From assembly GCA_018136815.1 (NCBI GenBank), contig CM030940.1, positions 2,649,915 through 2,713,914 on the forward strand: a stretch of DNA of 64,000 bases. The letters run 5' to 3'. Numbering within the stretch: the stretch's first letter is position 1; each line of letters starts with the position of its first letter. A program made the position numbers and the translations under genes. This stretch comes from Isochrysis galbana. Lineage: Eukaryota > Haptophyta > Isochrysidales > Isochrysidaceae. Below the pieces are notes generated by a model that saw only the letters and a program-made list of their open reading frames with translations, did no database searches and was not told where the DNA came from. Positions 11,643 to 21,981 of the stretch are shown piece after piece.

Positions 11643-12207
11643 CGAGGTGGACGAGGAGGTGGACGAGGAGGTGGGAGTCGATGATAAGCCATGAGTGCAC
11701 TTGCGTGGGGGCCTTGCTACGTGAAGGGCACGACGATTTCCTCGCGCTGCTGTGCTCACTGGCCGCCTCTCGCTGTTCCCAAATGGTGTGTTCGCTGCAC
11801 CTTGGGCGTGCCTGTCGCTCTCATTTCAGGCATGAAGTTCAAAGAGCCAGCTCGCTTCTCTTCAACGCCTCATGTGTCAGTTCGGCAATGCTCGGATAAA
11901 GCCCGCGCTGAGGATGCCGTAGTCCACCTGTGGCGGTCCACTTACCAATTGCGCGTTCCCCCTGATGCCCGACGTTTAAGGCTCATGGATGAGAAAGAGC
12001 GCGCGTTAGCTACCGTTATTGGCTTTTGTGTCAGAGTGGTTAAGATCCGACGAGCGTTGTGTGGTGCCGTCGTGTCATCGTTTTCGCTATGACTGCGGAG
12101 GCAGTGGACAATAACACCGGGACCCCCATCACATTATTACAGATGCGACGACAAATATGCAAGACTGCTCCGCACAAGTGGTACCCGCGGCTGAGCCGGT
12201 GTACATC
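11643..12207. other. Region after eIF4G, no gene supported
   Basis: Immediately after the stop is a short GACGAGGTG/GACGAGGAG minisatellite (11641-11680). An open frame at 11691-12092 has no recognisable domain, although a plausible acceptor (CATTTCAG at about 11830) leaves open a 3' UTR intron. Confidence 0.4.
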
Positions 12208-12430
12208 GAAAAAAAAAACCTTTTAAAATTCTCGCCTCGCGCGTGGCCATGGGGTTAACTACTGTAGCCACGCCCATTTTCCCTTCCTCTCCCTCACTTC
12301 CCGCCTTGCGGCGACTCCCCTCATGCTCTACTTAGGGGCCCAGGTTGCGGGGGGGGCGGGGGCGGGCGGGGTGCACCGGCCCCCGGTGGTCTGTTCTCGC
12401 CTTCCTCCTGTGCCTCCGGGTGGCCCGTTG
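12208..12430 (-). repeat. Dispersed repeat R1, copy C (diverged)
   Basis: Starts AAAAAAACCTTTTAAAATTCT like copy A, then keeps the same order of blocks at lower similarity, including CCCCGGTGxTCT and CTTCCTCCTGTG(T/C)CTCCG. The rest to about 12830 is unassigned; TCTAGATCTAGA at about 12776 is a short palindrome. Confidence 0.5.
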
Positions 12431-13082
12431 GAACTGTCTTGCGGACGCTGTTGTCTCGTCGTTGGTGAGTTGTCTTTCGCTTGTCGCGCTGTCGTTTTCG
12501 CGTGTGTCTTGTTCGGGGAGAGAGGTGTGCTCCGACCTCAAGCGAGTTTCTCGGCGAGGCCGAGTGCTGTCGCCACGAGGCCGAGGTTGTCGCTCATTTG
12601 CAGTTTGCCCTTGGCGTCTTCTGTAAATATTGGTGCGCAGAGCTCCGACGGCCGACGGTTTTTTGATCTTAGGTTTTCTGCCCCGGGCCGCCGTGCGTGT
12701 GCGCTCTAGGCGGTGGGCGTCTAGTGGGGCAAGCCCCCTCACCAGGGTAGTGAACCTTATTTATCAGCGTGGACTCTAGATCTAGAGTTGGTATGTAGTG
12801 GTATTCGTATGGCTCGAATTCTACTCTGTAGAAGTCTCTTATTATGTATCTCCAAGCTACTATCTCCCGGATTGGGTGCTACGCAGATTCGACCGGAGGG
12901 GCGTTGGCGCGTTTGCCTGCAACTAAACTAGAACTAAATAAAACTATTGACTATGGATTGACATCTAGCCGCACTTACCATACTACGAACCCTTACTCAC
13001 TATCACTCTCACTCACGGAAAAGAAGGCTCTCACCTACTCCGAGAGGTTTGCAGCGTGCAGTACGAAGAAGCGCACGAACAA

Positions 13083-13940
13083 ATGAAGGTAGCCAACGAT
13101 GAATTCTTGGTAGCATGTTTGAAGGACGAGGGAGAGCTGGGCGGCATCACCAAGGCTCTGAATATTGACTGTCACACAATCCAACTCCCACTGGACGACG
13201 ATGGTGCCTTTCGCAGGGCTGCGCTGCAGGCACTCGTGCACACCGTCGGGGCCGTCTGCATGCTGCACGATGGGTCGCTGCAGATGAAGACGGACGGGCT
13301 TGGGTTCACCCTCCGTGGCGGCTGGGGCGCGCCCTACCCACACGTCAATGCGCCCATCTTCGAAGGCTGGAAGCAGAAGGGATGTGTGCTGACGCTCGAC
13401 GCTGCAGCACTCTCCTTGATCAACCACAACACCGCCACATGCGAGCCCTTCATAAGCCTTACCGTCATGAACAAGTCCATCATAAGGCGTCTCTCTTTCG
13501 CTGGATTTCGCCACATGGAGTCGACGGTGCAGGACAGCACGTGCCTGCAGCTCATCTTCGTTGACTTCCTCTTCAAGTACGACCTGCACTCCCACTTCAC
13601 ATACCACGAAGATCTTCGGCACGGAAAGTCGGCGGTCTTCACGGCAGTTGTTAAGCTTACAGCAGATGAAAGCAGCCTTCACGTCGCCGGCGCTGCAGCG
13701 CCCGCTGTTTTCAAGGAGATTGGTGACGCCCATGTGCTACTGTCTCGCATGTACCACAGGTCTGGCGCAAGCACTGCTCGCACAGTGCTGGCTGTCTTCT
13801 TCTACAAGATCGGCAGGGAGCGCACGCGTCTGGAATCAGCCGGAGTCGAGACGGACGAACAGCACGAGGAAACGCAGCAGGGTGAAATAGCGGAGGGAGC
13901 ATGTTCGAGCGACAGCGACAACAACGTGCCCAGCCTCTGA
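13083..13940 (+). CDS. Unknown protein with 2OG-Fe(II)-oxygenase-like motifs
   Basis: Single-exon ORF of 285 aa from the first ATG; the frame is open 27 nt further upstream behind a possible acceptor (TTTGCAG), so an earlier exon may be missing. In the C-terminal half, HFTYHEDLRHGKS offers an HxD pair, followed about 20 residues later by SLHVAGA and then by MYHRSGASTARTVLAVFFY, where a second His and an Arg eight residues on match the spacing of 2-oxoglutarate-dependent Fe(II) oxygenases. That assignment rests on motif order only. The tail is acidic and Ser-rich. Neighbours give no hint of role. Intact frame over 858 nt in GC-rich DNA, balanced composition and the ordered motifs argue for a real gene. 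Confidence 0.55.
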   Translation: MKVANDEFLVACLKDEGELGGITKALNIDCHTIQLPLDDDGAFRRAALQALVHTVGAVCMLHDGSLQMKTDGLGFTLRGGWGAPYPHVNAPIFEGWKQKGCVLTLDAAALSLINHNTATCEPFISLTVMNKSIIRRLSFAGFRHMESTVQDSTCLQLIFVDFLFKYDLHSHFTYHEDLRHGKSAVFTAVVKLTADESSLHVAGAAAPAVFKEIGDAHVLLSRMYHRSGASTARTVLAVFFYKIGRERTRLESAGVETDEQHEETQQGEIAEGACSSDSDNNVPSL

Positions 13941-14547
13941 AAATGGGCCCCCCGCTGGCTTCATGTGTTCAGCGCGGGGCTGTTGTGTTGCTGCTGCACT
14001 TCCACTGCTGCGCTTCCCATGTCCGCATAAGTGAATGAATCAGCTTGAGGATCTTGTATTGAATAGAACGGGTGTGTGCGCGCGGGATTTGATGTGCGCG
14101 CGCGGGCTCCGCAGCTGTATGTGGCGTCGATGCCGCAGTTGGAGTGAAGGAGTGTGCGTGCAGTGCAGGTGCCTGCTTATTTTTTCCGACAACATGGGTG
14201 GTGTGCCCCACCACTTGATCAATTTTGGCTCTCAACTTGCAATCCCACGCGAGCACGATCAACAGCCACCTTGGCGGGCTACTGGCCGCCCAGCGCGCCC
14301 CGTTCACCGTGTCTTCACCTGCACCTGCAGTTCCTGCACTCTCACCTTCACCTGCACCTTCACTGAAGAAAAAACTTCGGACCAGCACCTTCCCAGTTGG
14401 AAAAATTTTTTATTGAAAGGGGGAGCAGAGACAGAGACAGTTCGCTCGTACGTATGGAGGAACGGACTCCCCCGGCATTTGAATGCTTTCCGGCATTTGG
14501 GGTGGCCCTCCATGTGGAATCGAATGAATGCAAGCCGCTTGAAGCCA
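13941..14547. other. Intergenic, no gene seen
   Basis: Only short overlapping ORFs in all frames. CACCTGCACCTGCAGTT-type repeats occur at about 14314-14365. Nothing recognised. Confidence 0.45.
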
Positions 14548-15477
14548 AGGCCAACCAAGGCTCACCTACAATACTGAGAGTACAAATGATTACTAAAGGT
14601 CGCCAGTAATGTGGCATGGACTACTCTGTGACCCGAGTAATCATAGGTTGATTACTCTCGGGGGTCGAGTAATCACGTTTTTAGTAATGTAATGCATTAC
14701 CGGTATGTATTTGCCTTCACTAAATAAAAACTATTCTTTATACATTGTACCCAGAACTCGCAACTCAGAACTCGCAACTCGCAACTCGTGTTCGGCCCTC
14801 CCCTCCCTCCGCGCCGCTTGCTGCCATGCCTGGAGGTCGAGGCCGGGGCCGCATGCGCAATGCTCGCATCACAGGGCAATTCTTGCCTGAAATTCGCAAC
14901 CGGGGCTCCGTCATTGGCGAGCAAGTCGCAGTTCCCGGCAGCTATTGGGAGGGAAGGATGACGGCTGAGGAGCGCAACACGAAATACCTCTGCACGGTCC
15001 TTGCATACGACCCCCTCTACAAGCCCATCACCCGGGCTCCGGGGGCATACTGGAAGCTGCAAGAGATGGGCATCACGGGCACTGGTAGTCTTGAGTTGGA
15101 TTGTATGTATGTAAATGATCTTCGTCAATTTTAATCATCAATTGCAATGTGAATGCGAATGTGGCGCCAATGCACAATGCAGCCAGAATGCAGCTGCAGC
15201 GCCTGGGAACTGGGAACTAGGAACTAGTCACTGGAACTAGTAACCCTAGCTAGGGCTAGGGATAACACAGGGCGCTCACACTTTCACGCTGCGCTGTAGT
15301 GAAGAGCGGGGGTAGTAATCGTTAGTTAGGCAATACTTTAAGGCTTTTTGAGGAGAGTAATGCCGCCCCTGATTACTTTGTGGGTGGAGTAATCGGCCCA
15401 TGATTACTTTGGCAAGCCCAGTAATGTGGGGGAGTAATGCATTACTCTCAGTATTGTAGGTGAGCCTTGAGGCCAAC
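14548..15477. mobile_element. Non-autonomous hAT-like DNA transposon with 8-bp target duplication
   Basis: Element 14556-15469 (914 bp). Left end reads CAAGGCTCACCTACAATACT and the right end is its exact inverse; the inverted repeat is about 27 bp. Both sides carry the 8-bp duplication AGGCCAAC (14548-14555, 15470-15477), the length typical of the hAT superfamily. Subterminal regions are crowded with GTAATC/GATTAC motifs in both orientations (14585-14705 and 15310-15450), like the transposase-binding arrays of hAT elements. It encodes no recognisable transposase, so it must be moved in trans. Confidence 0.88.
14826..15134 (+). CDS. Small ORF inside the hAT-like element
   Basis: 103 codons from an ATG that follows repeated CGCAACTC/CAGAACTC units. 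The start is basic and Gly/Arg-rich (MPGGRGRGRMRNARITG) and a folded-looking segment follows, with GSYWEGRMTAEERNTKYLC and APGAYWKLQEMGI. No domain recognised. It could be the leftover first exon of a transposase or a captured host fragment. It lies between the terminal inverted repeats, so it moves with the element. Confidence 0.35.
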   Translation: MPGGRGRGRMRNARITGQFLPEIRNRGSVIGEQVAVPGSYWEGRMTAEERNTKYLCTVLAYDPLYKPITRAPGAYWKLQEMGITGTGSLELDCMYVNDLRQF

Positions 15478-15773
15478 AACAACAACAACAAACAAACAAA
15501 CAAACACACGGCAACGCATCTACCTGTGTATAGTATCTATTGCAGTTGCAGTTGCCTTCCGGTGTCCTATGGGCATAGCTATAATAGCTAGAAACATCTC
15601 TCACAAAAAATAATAGAATATCACACACTCCTACTTGGCATGCTATTTATATGCCCTGTCCAACAACCACATCAATCAACAAACGTCGACATGTCAGCAT
15701 TACCTGTTATGTCACAGTTTGTTGGGTGCTTGGCCGCTCTCCTTGCACTATCCCCGAATTGTTGTATCCAACT

Positions 15774-16013
15774 CCGCCCGTGGTGCCGGCAAGACAAGAC
15801 ACGATAAAGAAGTATACACCCATTCACAATCCACGCCGAACCTCCGAAACAGTGCGCACGATAGAAGCCGGTCCTGAACGTCGTACAACAATGCCGCCCG
15901 TGGTGCCGGCAAGACAAGACACGATAAAGAAGTATACACCCATTCACAATCCACGCTGAACCTCCGAAACAGTACGCACGATAGAAGCCGGTCCTGAACG
16001 TCGTACAACAATG
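15774..16013. repeat. 120-bp tandem duplication overlapping the 3' end of ARPC5
   Basis: Two adjacent near-identical 120-bp units (15774-15893 and 15894-16013). The right-hand unit contains the last codons and stop of ARPC5 on the minus strand; the left-hand unit is a downstream copy lying in the 3' flank. Confidence 0.85.
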
Positions 16014-16597
16014 GGATGCCATTTGAGCAAGATCGGGTAGAGCTTCTCACGCCCTTCCAGTCCTAGTCCCCGATAAAGGTATTTCATGAGAATATCGCAC
16101 CTGCCATGGTGACAAAGCCATGCCGTTGGGGAGCATCTTCTGTGGAAAGGTATACGAGCTATGTAGCACGTGCAGAGTGCGAGTACTACAGACCATGCGC
16201 ACTCATCCAGGGTTAGCGTCCTCACAGCCGTGCAGAGTGCGAGTGCTACAGGCCATGCGCACTCATCCAGGGTTAGCGTCCTCACAGCAGCCTCGATCTC
16301 CGTGTCTTGGATGATGGTCAGCGCCTTAGCGACCACTTCAAACGCTGCCACCTTGACGCTTGTGGTTTTAGTTGCGTACGGAGGGTCAGTCAATGAGAGC
16401 CGAAGAGCAGACACCGGATCAGACCTGAAGACGGATCCATCATGGTAGAAATGAGATGGCAGGCGTCCGGATGAGCTTTACGCGATGAGAGGCACTCACC
16501 GGAGTAGCGGAGTAACGGAGGCATCTCGAGACCGCACAGCTGCCATCAATTCACCATCGTCTGTCTGCACGAATGGTGGCAAGGCCTCCTCGGCCAT
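15944..16597 (-). CDS. ARPC5: Arp2/3 complex subunit 5 (p16-Arc), three exons
   Basis: Minus-strand exons 16597-16500, 16424-16263 and 16100-15944, GT-AG throughout, giving 138 aa (human ARPC5 is about 150). The protein is a structural subunit of the actin-nucleating Arp2/3 complex. Seen: N-terminus MAEEALPPFVQTDD; the LRLSLTDPPYATKTTSVK segment matching the family's ALKNPPxxTKSQxVK region; EIEAAVRTLTLDE joined across intron 2 to CDILMKYLYRGL (family pattern DxLMKYIYKG); and the ending LLKWHPIV...GPASIVRTV, like QWHEK...GGVGSIVRVL. A 60-bp duplication (16171-16290) repeats the exon 2 donor; the downstream donor (exon end 16203) would add 20 residues in frame. Divergent from the hexokinase gene, start codons about 600 bp apart. 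Confidence 0.88.
16171..16290. repeat. 60-bp tandem duplication spanning the ARPC5 exon 2 splice donor
   Basis: Units 16171-16230 and 16231-16290 differ at only a few positions. Each contains, on the minus strand, GTGAGGACGCTAACCCTGGA followed by TGA|GTGCGC, i.e. the end of the exon plus the donor. Confidence 0.9.
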
Positions 16598-16854
16598 CGT
16601 GCCCACCAGCCACCTCGCGTACGGCGCTGCTGCGGCAAATGTAACAAGCTGTGAAATTCCTCGATTTTTGGTCTCTCACTTCTCACCCCCCCCCCCCCCG
16701 AGAGCTCGCTCGCCTCCCCAGTAAAAAATCTGCGAGTTTCCCCTCTCTCTCTCTCTCTCTCTCTCCTACTCTCGCTGTCTCTACTCTCTCTCTAACTGTA
16801 CCACTCTATCTACCTCTTTCTCTCTCCCTCCCACACACACACCCTCCTCTCCCA

Positions 16855-16944
<90 letters not shown>

Positions 16945-17197
16945 ACTGCCTCGCTCCACGTCTCCGTCTCTCTCTCCTTTTGCTCGCCCCCCGGTCATCT
17001 TCTTCTCTTGTGCTGCTATATCATCTCTCACCCTCCAACATTCCGGTCCTCCTCCCCTTCTTACTTCGCCTATCTAACCCTCTACTCTCTCTCCTCTCTC
17101 TCCTCTCTCTCTTTTCAGCTCAATTCTCTCTGCTTACATCATCACCCCGTGCCCCTCCTCCATCGTGCCCGACGGCTTTTTGCGCCGCACCGCGCCG
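16598..17197. promoter_or_regulatory. CT-rich divergent spacer between ARPC5 and hexokinase
   Basis: About 600 bp between the two start codons, mostly C-run (16687-16700) and (CT)n microsatellite (16739-16765, 16857-16942 and beyond). The only promoter space for both genes unless their UTRs overlap, so a shared bidirectional promoter is likely by arrangement; no TATA box or other element was recognised. Confidence 0.45.
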
Positions 17198-18886
17198 ATG
17201 CTGCGCACCCTTCTCTCCCGCCGAGCTCTCGGGGCGGCGGCGGCGGCAGCAGCAGGAGGCTCGGCCGCGGCGTGTGCGCTCGCGCCCGACCAGGTAGACC
17301 ACGTCCATTTCACCCAGCGCCCACAGGACAAGTGGATCGAGGTGGAGCAGCGCCGGCGCGCTGACACCGTAGCACAGCACCAGCCCTTTGCTTACTCCAA
17401 GGCTCTTCGCACTCTGCGCGTCGCCTACAGCCTGTCTACCGAGTCGATCCGCGGCCTCCAGGACCTCTTCATCGCTGAGGCCAAGGCGGGCCTCGCGGGC
17501 CAAGCTAGCTCGATGCGGATGCTGCCCACATTTGTGAACAAGCGCGTCACAGGCCAAGAGAAGGGAGATTTCTATGCGCTGGATCTGGGTGGCACAAACT
17601 TCCGTGTGCTCAAACTGACGCTGGAGGGCGACGGTAAAGTCGGGCCGGTGATGCAGGCCAAGTTCAAGATCCCAGACAACATCAAGAAGGGGACGGGGAA
17701 GGAACTGTTTGGCTTCCTAGCCGATTCTGTGGCCACCTTCCTTGCAAAAGGTGCGACGCCAAATGGTGCACGTTTGGTTGGGAGACGCATGTCATCCATC
17801 AATTCGTAGATGGCTGCCATATGAGAGTCCGTGCGGGAGGCCGGGTTTCCCATGACCAGGATGTGGTGGCGACTTCTGCTCACGTCTTGATCCTTTGTTC
17901 CGTGTCTCTGCTCTCAAGATTGTGGCGGCAACCCAAATGGTGACCTCGGCTTCACATTCTCTTTCCCCACGGAGCAGACGGCCATCAACGCTGGCACCCT
18001 CATTACCTGGAACAAAGACTTTGCGGCTAGTGGGGTCATTGGTAATGACGTGGTTACATTGCTCCAGGAGGAGCTCATCGAGCGTGGCATCAAGATGCGC
18101 GTGTGCGCGCTTGCTAACGACACAGTTGGCACCATGGAGGCAGCAGCTTACCGCTTTCCGGATACCGCAATGGGGGTGATTCTCGGGACTGGCACAAATG
18201 CTGCCTATCTGGAGAAGACCAGCAACGTTAGCAAGTGGTCAGGCCCCGCGTGCGATGAAATGGTTATCAACACAGAATGGGGCAATCTGAACATGACCAC
18301 TCTCATGAACAGCTACGATGTTGCAGTGGATTTGGCATCAGACAACCCAAGCGCGCAACGGCTCGAAAAGATGCTCTCAGGCATGTATTTGGGTGAGCTC
18401 ACTCGTGTCACCCTATCCGATTCCGTCGTAATGAGCGCGTTCTCTGCGGATTGCGCGGCGGAGATGAAGGTTGCCTTCAAAACTAAGCTCTCCCTCCCGA
18501 CCGCTTCCATGGCGGCAATGGAGGCGGACACGTCGCCAAGTCTCAGCGAAGTTGGGCGTGTTCTCAGCGAGGCAGGCGTTGTGTCCAGCACACTGGCCGA
18601 CCGGGTGCTCGTGCGCGAGGCGTGCGTGTGCGTGTCCACGAGAGCTGCCCTTCTTGCTGCAACTGGCGTATCCTCGCTACTTGAATTGAGCGGCCATACA
18701 AACAAATGCACCGTTGCTGTGGACGGTACCGTGTTTGAATGCTATCCCTTCTTCAAGGAACGAATGGAACGCGGGCTTGAGATCGTCTTGGGGGAACAGC
18801 GCGCCCACGCCATCGACCTTATCTTGGCCAAAGATGGCTCGGGCGTTGGCGCAGCTATCATCGCCGCCATCACTCGAACTGAGTAG
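17198..18886 (+). CDS. HXK: Hexokinase, two exons
   Basis: Exons 17198-17750 and 17919-18886 (AAAAG|GTGCG...CTCAAG|ATTG, codon split 1/2), giving about 506 aa, close to the usual 50-kDa hexokinase. It phosphorylates glucose and other hexoses with ATP at the entry to glycolysis. Seen: phosphate loop LDLGGTNFRVLKLTL near residue 128; sugar-binding region LGFTFSFPTEQTAINAG with TWNKDF; NDTVGTMEAAAY with the catalytic Asp near residue 252; GVILGTGTNAAYLE; INTEWGN; and the adenosine-side DGSGVGAAIIAA near the C-terminus. The N-terminus MLRTLLSRRALG followed by an Ala run looks like a mitochondrial or plastid presequence or an outer-membrane anchor. The first in-frame ATG is used; the frame upstream is open only through the CT tract. 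Confidence 0.93.
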
Positions 18887-19689
18887 GATCGATCGTCGAA
18901 CCGATTCATTGCCACGTCTGATGACGAGGCATCACTAGTAAGTGTGATTGTTTTGCGCACCACCTATTCTGCTCTTTCCCAACACCTACTTTCGAACGTC
19001 GGCGATCAGACACGTTTCAGTGATCATCGATGGAGGTGAAGGCCATGGCAATAGAACTCAATAGCGGCATATTTTGCGTGTGCAACAAATAAATGGGTCC
19101 AACCACCTGCAAGACTTTTGTAGTGCACGGTCTGTAGCTACTACTCGCCGCTGTCGTAGATATGCCCTACAGTGCGCGACCGACGAATTGCTTGGGTTTC
19201 AGGTAAGCAAGCGATCGCTGAGCTCAAGCGCAGCCCACTCAGAGTCAGCGTCGTAATCACCAAAACTAAAACGAGCCTCAGCCGGAGATCATAAACCCCA
19301 GCTGGAGACCATAAGCAAAAGCCATAAATAGCGACATTGTGCCATTGCCATCGTTGTATTTGTCAATGTGATTGTTAATTGTCTAGGTCTAGGAGCAAGT
19401 AATGGCTAGGGACGGGCCAGGATTTCGGATTTTTTTTTCGAAATTTGGGCTCATTTTCCGAGCGTCGATTTCGTTCGAAATTTCGCGAAATTTGGGCCGT
19501 CTAAGGGACATGGACACACTCCCAAGGGCCAAGGGGGGACGGGGGTCGATGGGCAATAAATATACTACTATTCGGGGGGGGGGGGGGGCGGGAATGATTG
19601 GCGCGAAATTCCCGACGCGTGACGCGCGACAAAACCGCGGCTTTTCACGTATCCTCCATCATGAGTTGGAGTTGGAGTTGGTGGCTGGT
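18887..19689. other. Intergenic, no gene seen
   Basis: Contains short AT-richer stretches, repeated CGAAATTTGGGC/CGAAATTTCGCG strings at 19435-19495, and a G-run at 19576-19588. No coding signal found. Confidence 0.5.
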
Positions 19690-19839
19690 GGAGGGCATAC
19701 CACTCTCAGCTTCCAACTTGGTCGCGAGGTGCCCGTATTTCTTTTGCTTTGTCACCTAACTTCCGCGTCGTGTGAGCGCGCGTTTTTGTTATTGAAGTGC
19801 ATGTTTGGAGGCGTGCAAATGAATTCGTTGTCCGATTAG
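19690..19839 (+). pseudogene. hAT transposase C-terminal remnant
   Basis: A 50-residue C-terminal piece contains SASCERAFLLLKCMFGG and ends in NSLSD before a stop. This matches SACCERVFSLMQCMFGG...SLADQ in the hAT dimerisation region of the minus-strand ORF at 26819-28015. Nothing upstream continues the transposase, so this is a decayed fragment. Confidence 0.6.
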
Positions 19840-21981
19840 CTCCAGTGTGCTGCGCATTGATGCTCTGGTACAACCAACGTGACACGTGCTGAATGATGAC
19901 AAGTGAGGTCTGACTCGTGGCTTGTAGTTTGTTTATCAGAGCGTAAATTACTGAATCAGAGTAATGTATGTAGTTATAATAGTGTCGCATCCGCGATCGA
20001 CTTCCGACCTTAGGCGTCTTCGAGCCCAGTCGTTCTTGTTGCCGCGGAGTTTTACTCGTAAATTGTAGAACTCTTCATTCGTAACTCGCCCCTCGCTCCT
20101 TGCCGTTGCGCCCCTTTGTGGCCCGTCTCGCTCCTGTTTCGCTCCTTTGCACCTTGGGCCTTGCTCTGCCTTTGGTCCCTCCTTGCTGTCGTTCCCCCGC
20201 GCTCGTTCTCGCTCTCGTCGTAGGTGTTCGTCGCTGCGGACCTTTCCCCCGCGCGAAGCCTACCCTCTCGCCCCTTTCGGTTTACGCACGTAGATTCCCT
20301 CCTTACTTTCTACCTACTCGTTCGCGGTAACCGCCGTTCGCCGTCGGCTATTCCGTCGCATCGTCGCTCTCTTGTCGGCGTTCTCTTCCTTGTTTCCTTC
20401 CTTCTGTGTCTTCCCCGCCCAGGTGGGAAAAATACGTTAGTGTGGAGGAATGTTGGGTGAAAGTCGAGTGTGCGTGTCTCGGATTGTTGTCGGACTCGTC
20501 GGATTGGTATCCTGTCGGCCTCTGTCGCCTTCGTCCCTCGCCCCAGTCGCTCCTCGCTCCCTCGTTCTCGCTCTCGCTCTCGCTCAGTCGTAACAAGCAA
20601 TCTTACAACACCAACCAAATCCACTCACTCACCCACTCATGAATATTTCGGCATGATCACGAGCCTTTTTCGTTATATTCCATCTTCTATGTTCGTCGTG
20701 GTCGCGTAAGGCTTGCAGATTCGGATTCTCCCTGGACTCAAGTCCTGGTTCGCCGATTTTCGTCTCGAAATTCGAAGATTTGAGTTTTATTTTTACTGTT
20801 GCTTGTTATCTTGTTATGGTAATTGTCCACGCGTTTAAGTAAGTAATGGAGGTGGCAGAACTGGGCCCCTCGCATTCAGATCCCCCCCCCCCCCCCCCCT
20901 CCGCAGATTTCCTTCCTTCCCTCTCTCCCCCTCCCCTTCTGCCTTCTGCGCCCACCTCATATGTCTCTGTCTGACTTCTGTCTTCTGTCTCTGTCTCATC
21001 CGGTGCCGTCGCCGCTTTCCCTTTGCTTGCGCTTGCGCTTGCCCGACTGTCCCCTTCCGCGCCCCCCCCCCCCCTGCCCCTGCGCTTGCGCGCTTCCCTC
21101 CCGCCTCGCGTACTCCCACCCCCCCTTTTTACTTTTTATATCCATGTTCGGCCCGCTCTAGAAGTAAGGTGTTAACGTGTTAACAGTGTTAACATGTTAA
21201 CACCCACCACTTTCGCCACTAACACTACCAATCTATGTAGCTATAGTCCACTAACACTACCAGCCTATGTAGCTGTGGGCCACTACCAGGTTGAAACACG
21301 TTTGGTATGGCCGGTGGGTGTTCACAGCCTTACCGCCTTCCTCTGCTGACGGGCTTCTGCCCGTCAGCACCTCTGAAGTGGCCTCCCTCGCCGCGCCTGC
21401 CGCCGGCTTTGCCCCTTCCTCATTGCCCTCAGGCCCTATGGGCCATCCCAATTCGTCACAATCCTCCCATCCTCCCAAAATAGACCTCCATGGGCCGGAC
21501 AAGGCGGGGGGAGTCACTCACCGACGCCATGGATTTTCGTGGGGTAGAGGGGGTTCGCGCGCGCGGGGGGGGGGGGGGGTGTCTGGGGGGCAGGTAAGGG
21601 GGGTCCCTGGGGAATCCTTGGACACCCAGGAGGGATGAAAAATAGTGGTTAAAAAGCGTGAGTGACCGGCCTATGGCTAGCTTCGCGTTAGAGAGAGAGA
21701 GAGGGAGAGCTTGGGCGGTGCGGGGCGCGCGACTCGGTGGCGGAGGGGAAGAGGCGAGGCTCGCGGCTCCTGCTGTGGTTTTTTTCTTCTTTCCTCCGGT
21801 CTATATGCGCCCCCTCGCTGCTCCGTTGCCGTTCACTAGCGCAAACTAAAGCTCGCTGGTCATGAAATCCTAATGCTGAGTTTTTTTTTGATGAGATCCT
21901 CGACCGATCGGGGCGCGCGGTAGTTCAAAAAAAGGGGAGGTTGGGAGAGGGGGCGGGCGTCGCTCCACTCGGGGCGCGGCG
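19840..21981. other. Intergenic region with simple sequence, no gene seen
   Basis: Holds a pyrimidine-rich stretch (20090-20600), a C-run at 20881-20899, four GTTAAC palindromes within about 36 bp (21171-21206), a 32-bp tandem pair (21217-21248, 21249-21280), and G-runs at 21566-21580. ORFs here are composition-driven. No domain recognised. Confidence 0.5.
21171..21280. repeat. GTTAAC cluster and 32-bp tandem pair
   Basis: GTTAAC occurs four times between 21171 and 21206. It is followed by two 32-bp units beginning CACTAACACTACCA that differ at four positions. Function unknown. Confidence 0.7.

Noticed and set aside
11691-12092. ORF after eIF4G as an extra exon
   Set aside because: The W2 domain ends naturally at the stop at 11640-11642; the ORF has no domain or similarity.
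15774-16290. CRISPR-like spaced repeats
   Set aside because: Only two head-to-tail copies in each of two families, without unique spacers, in a eukaryotic gene.
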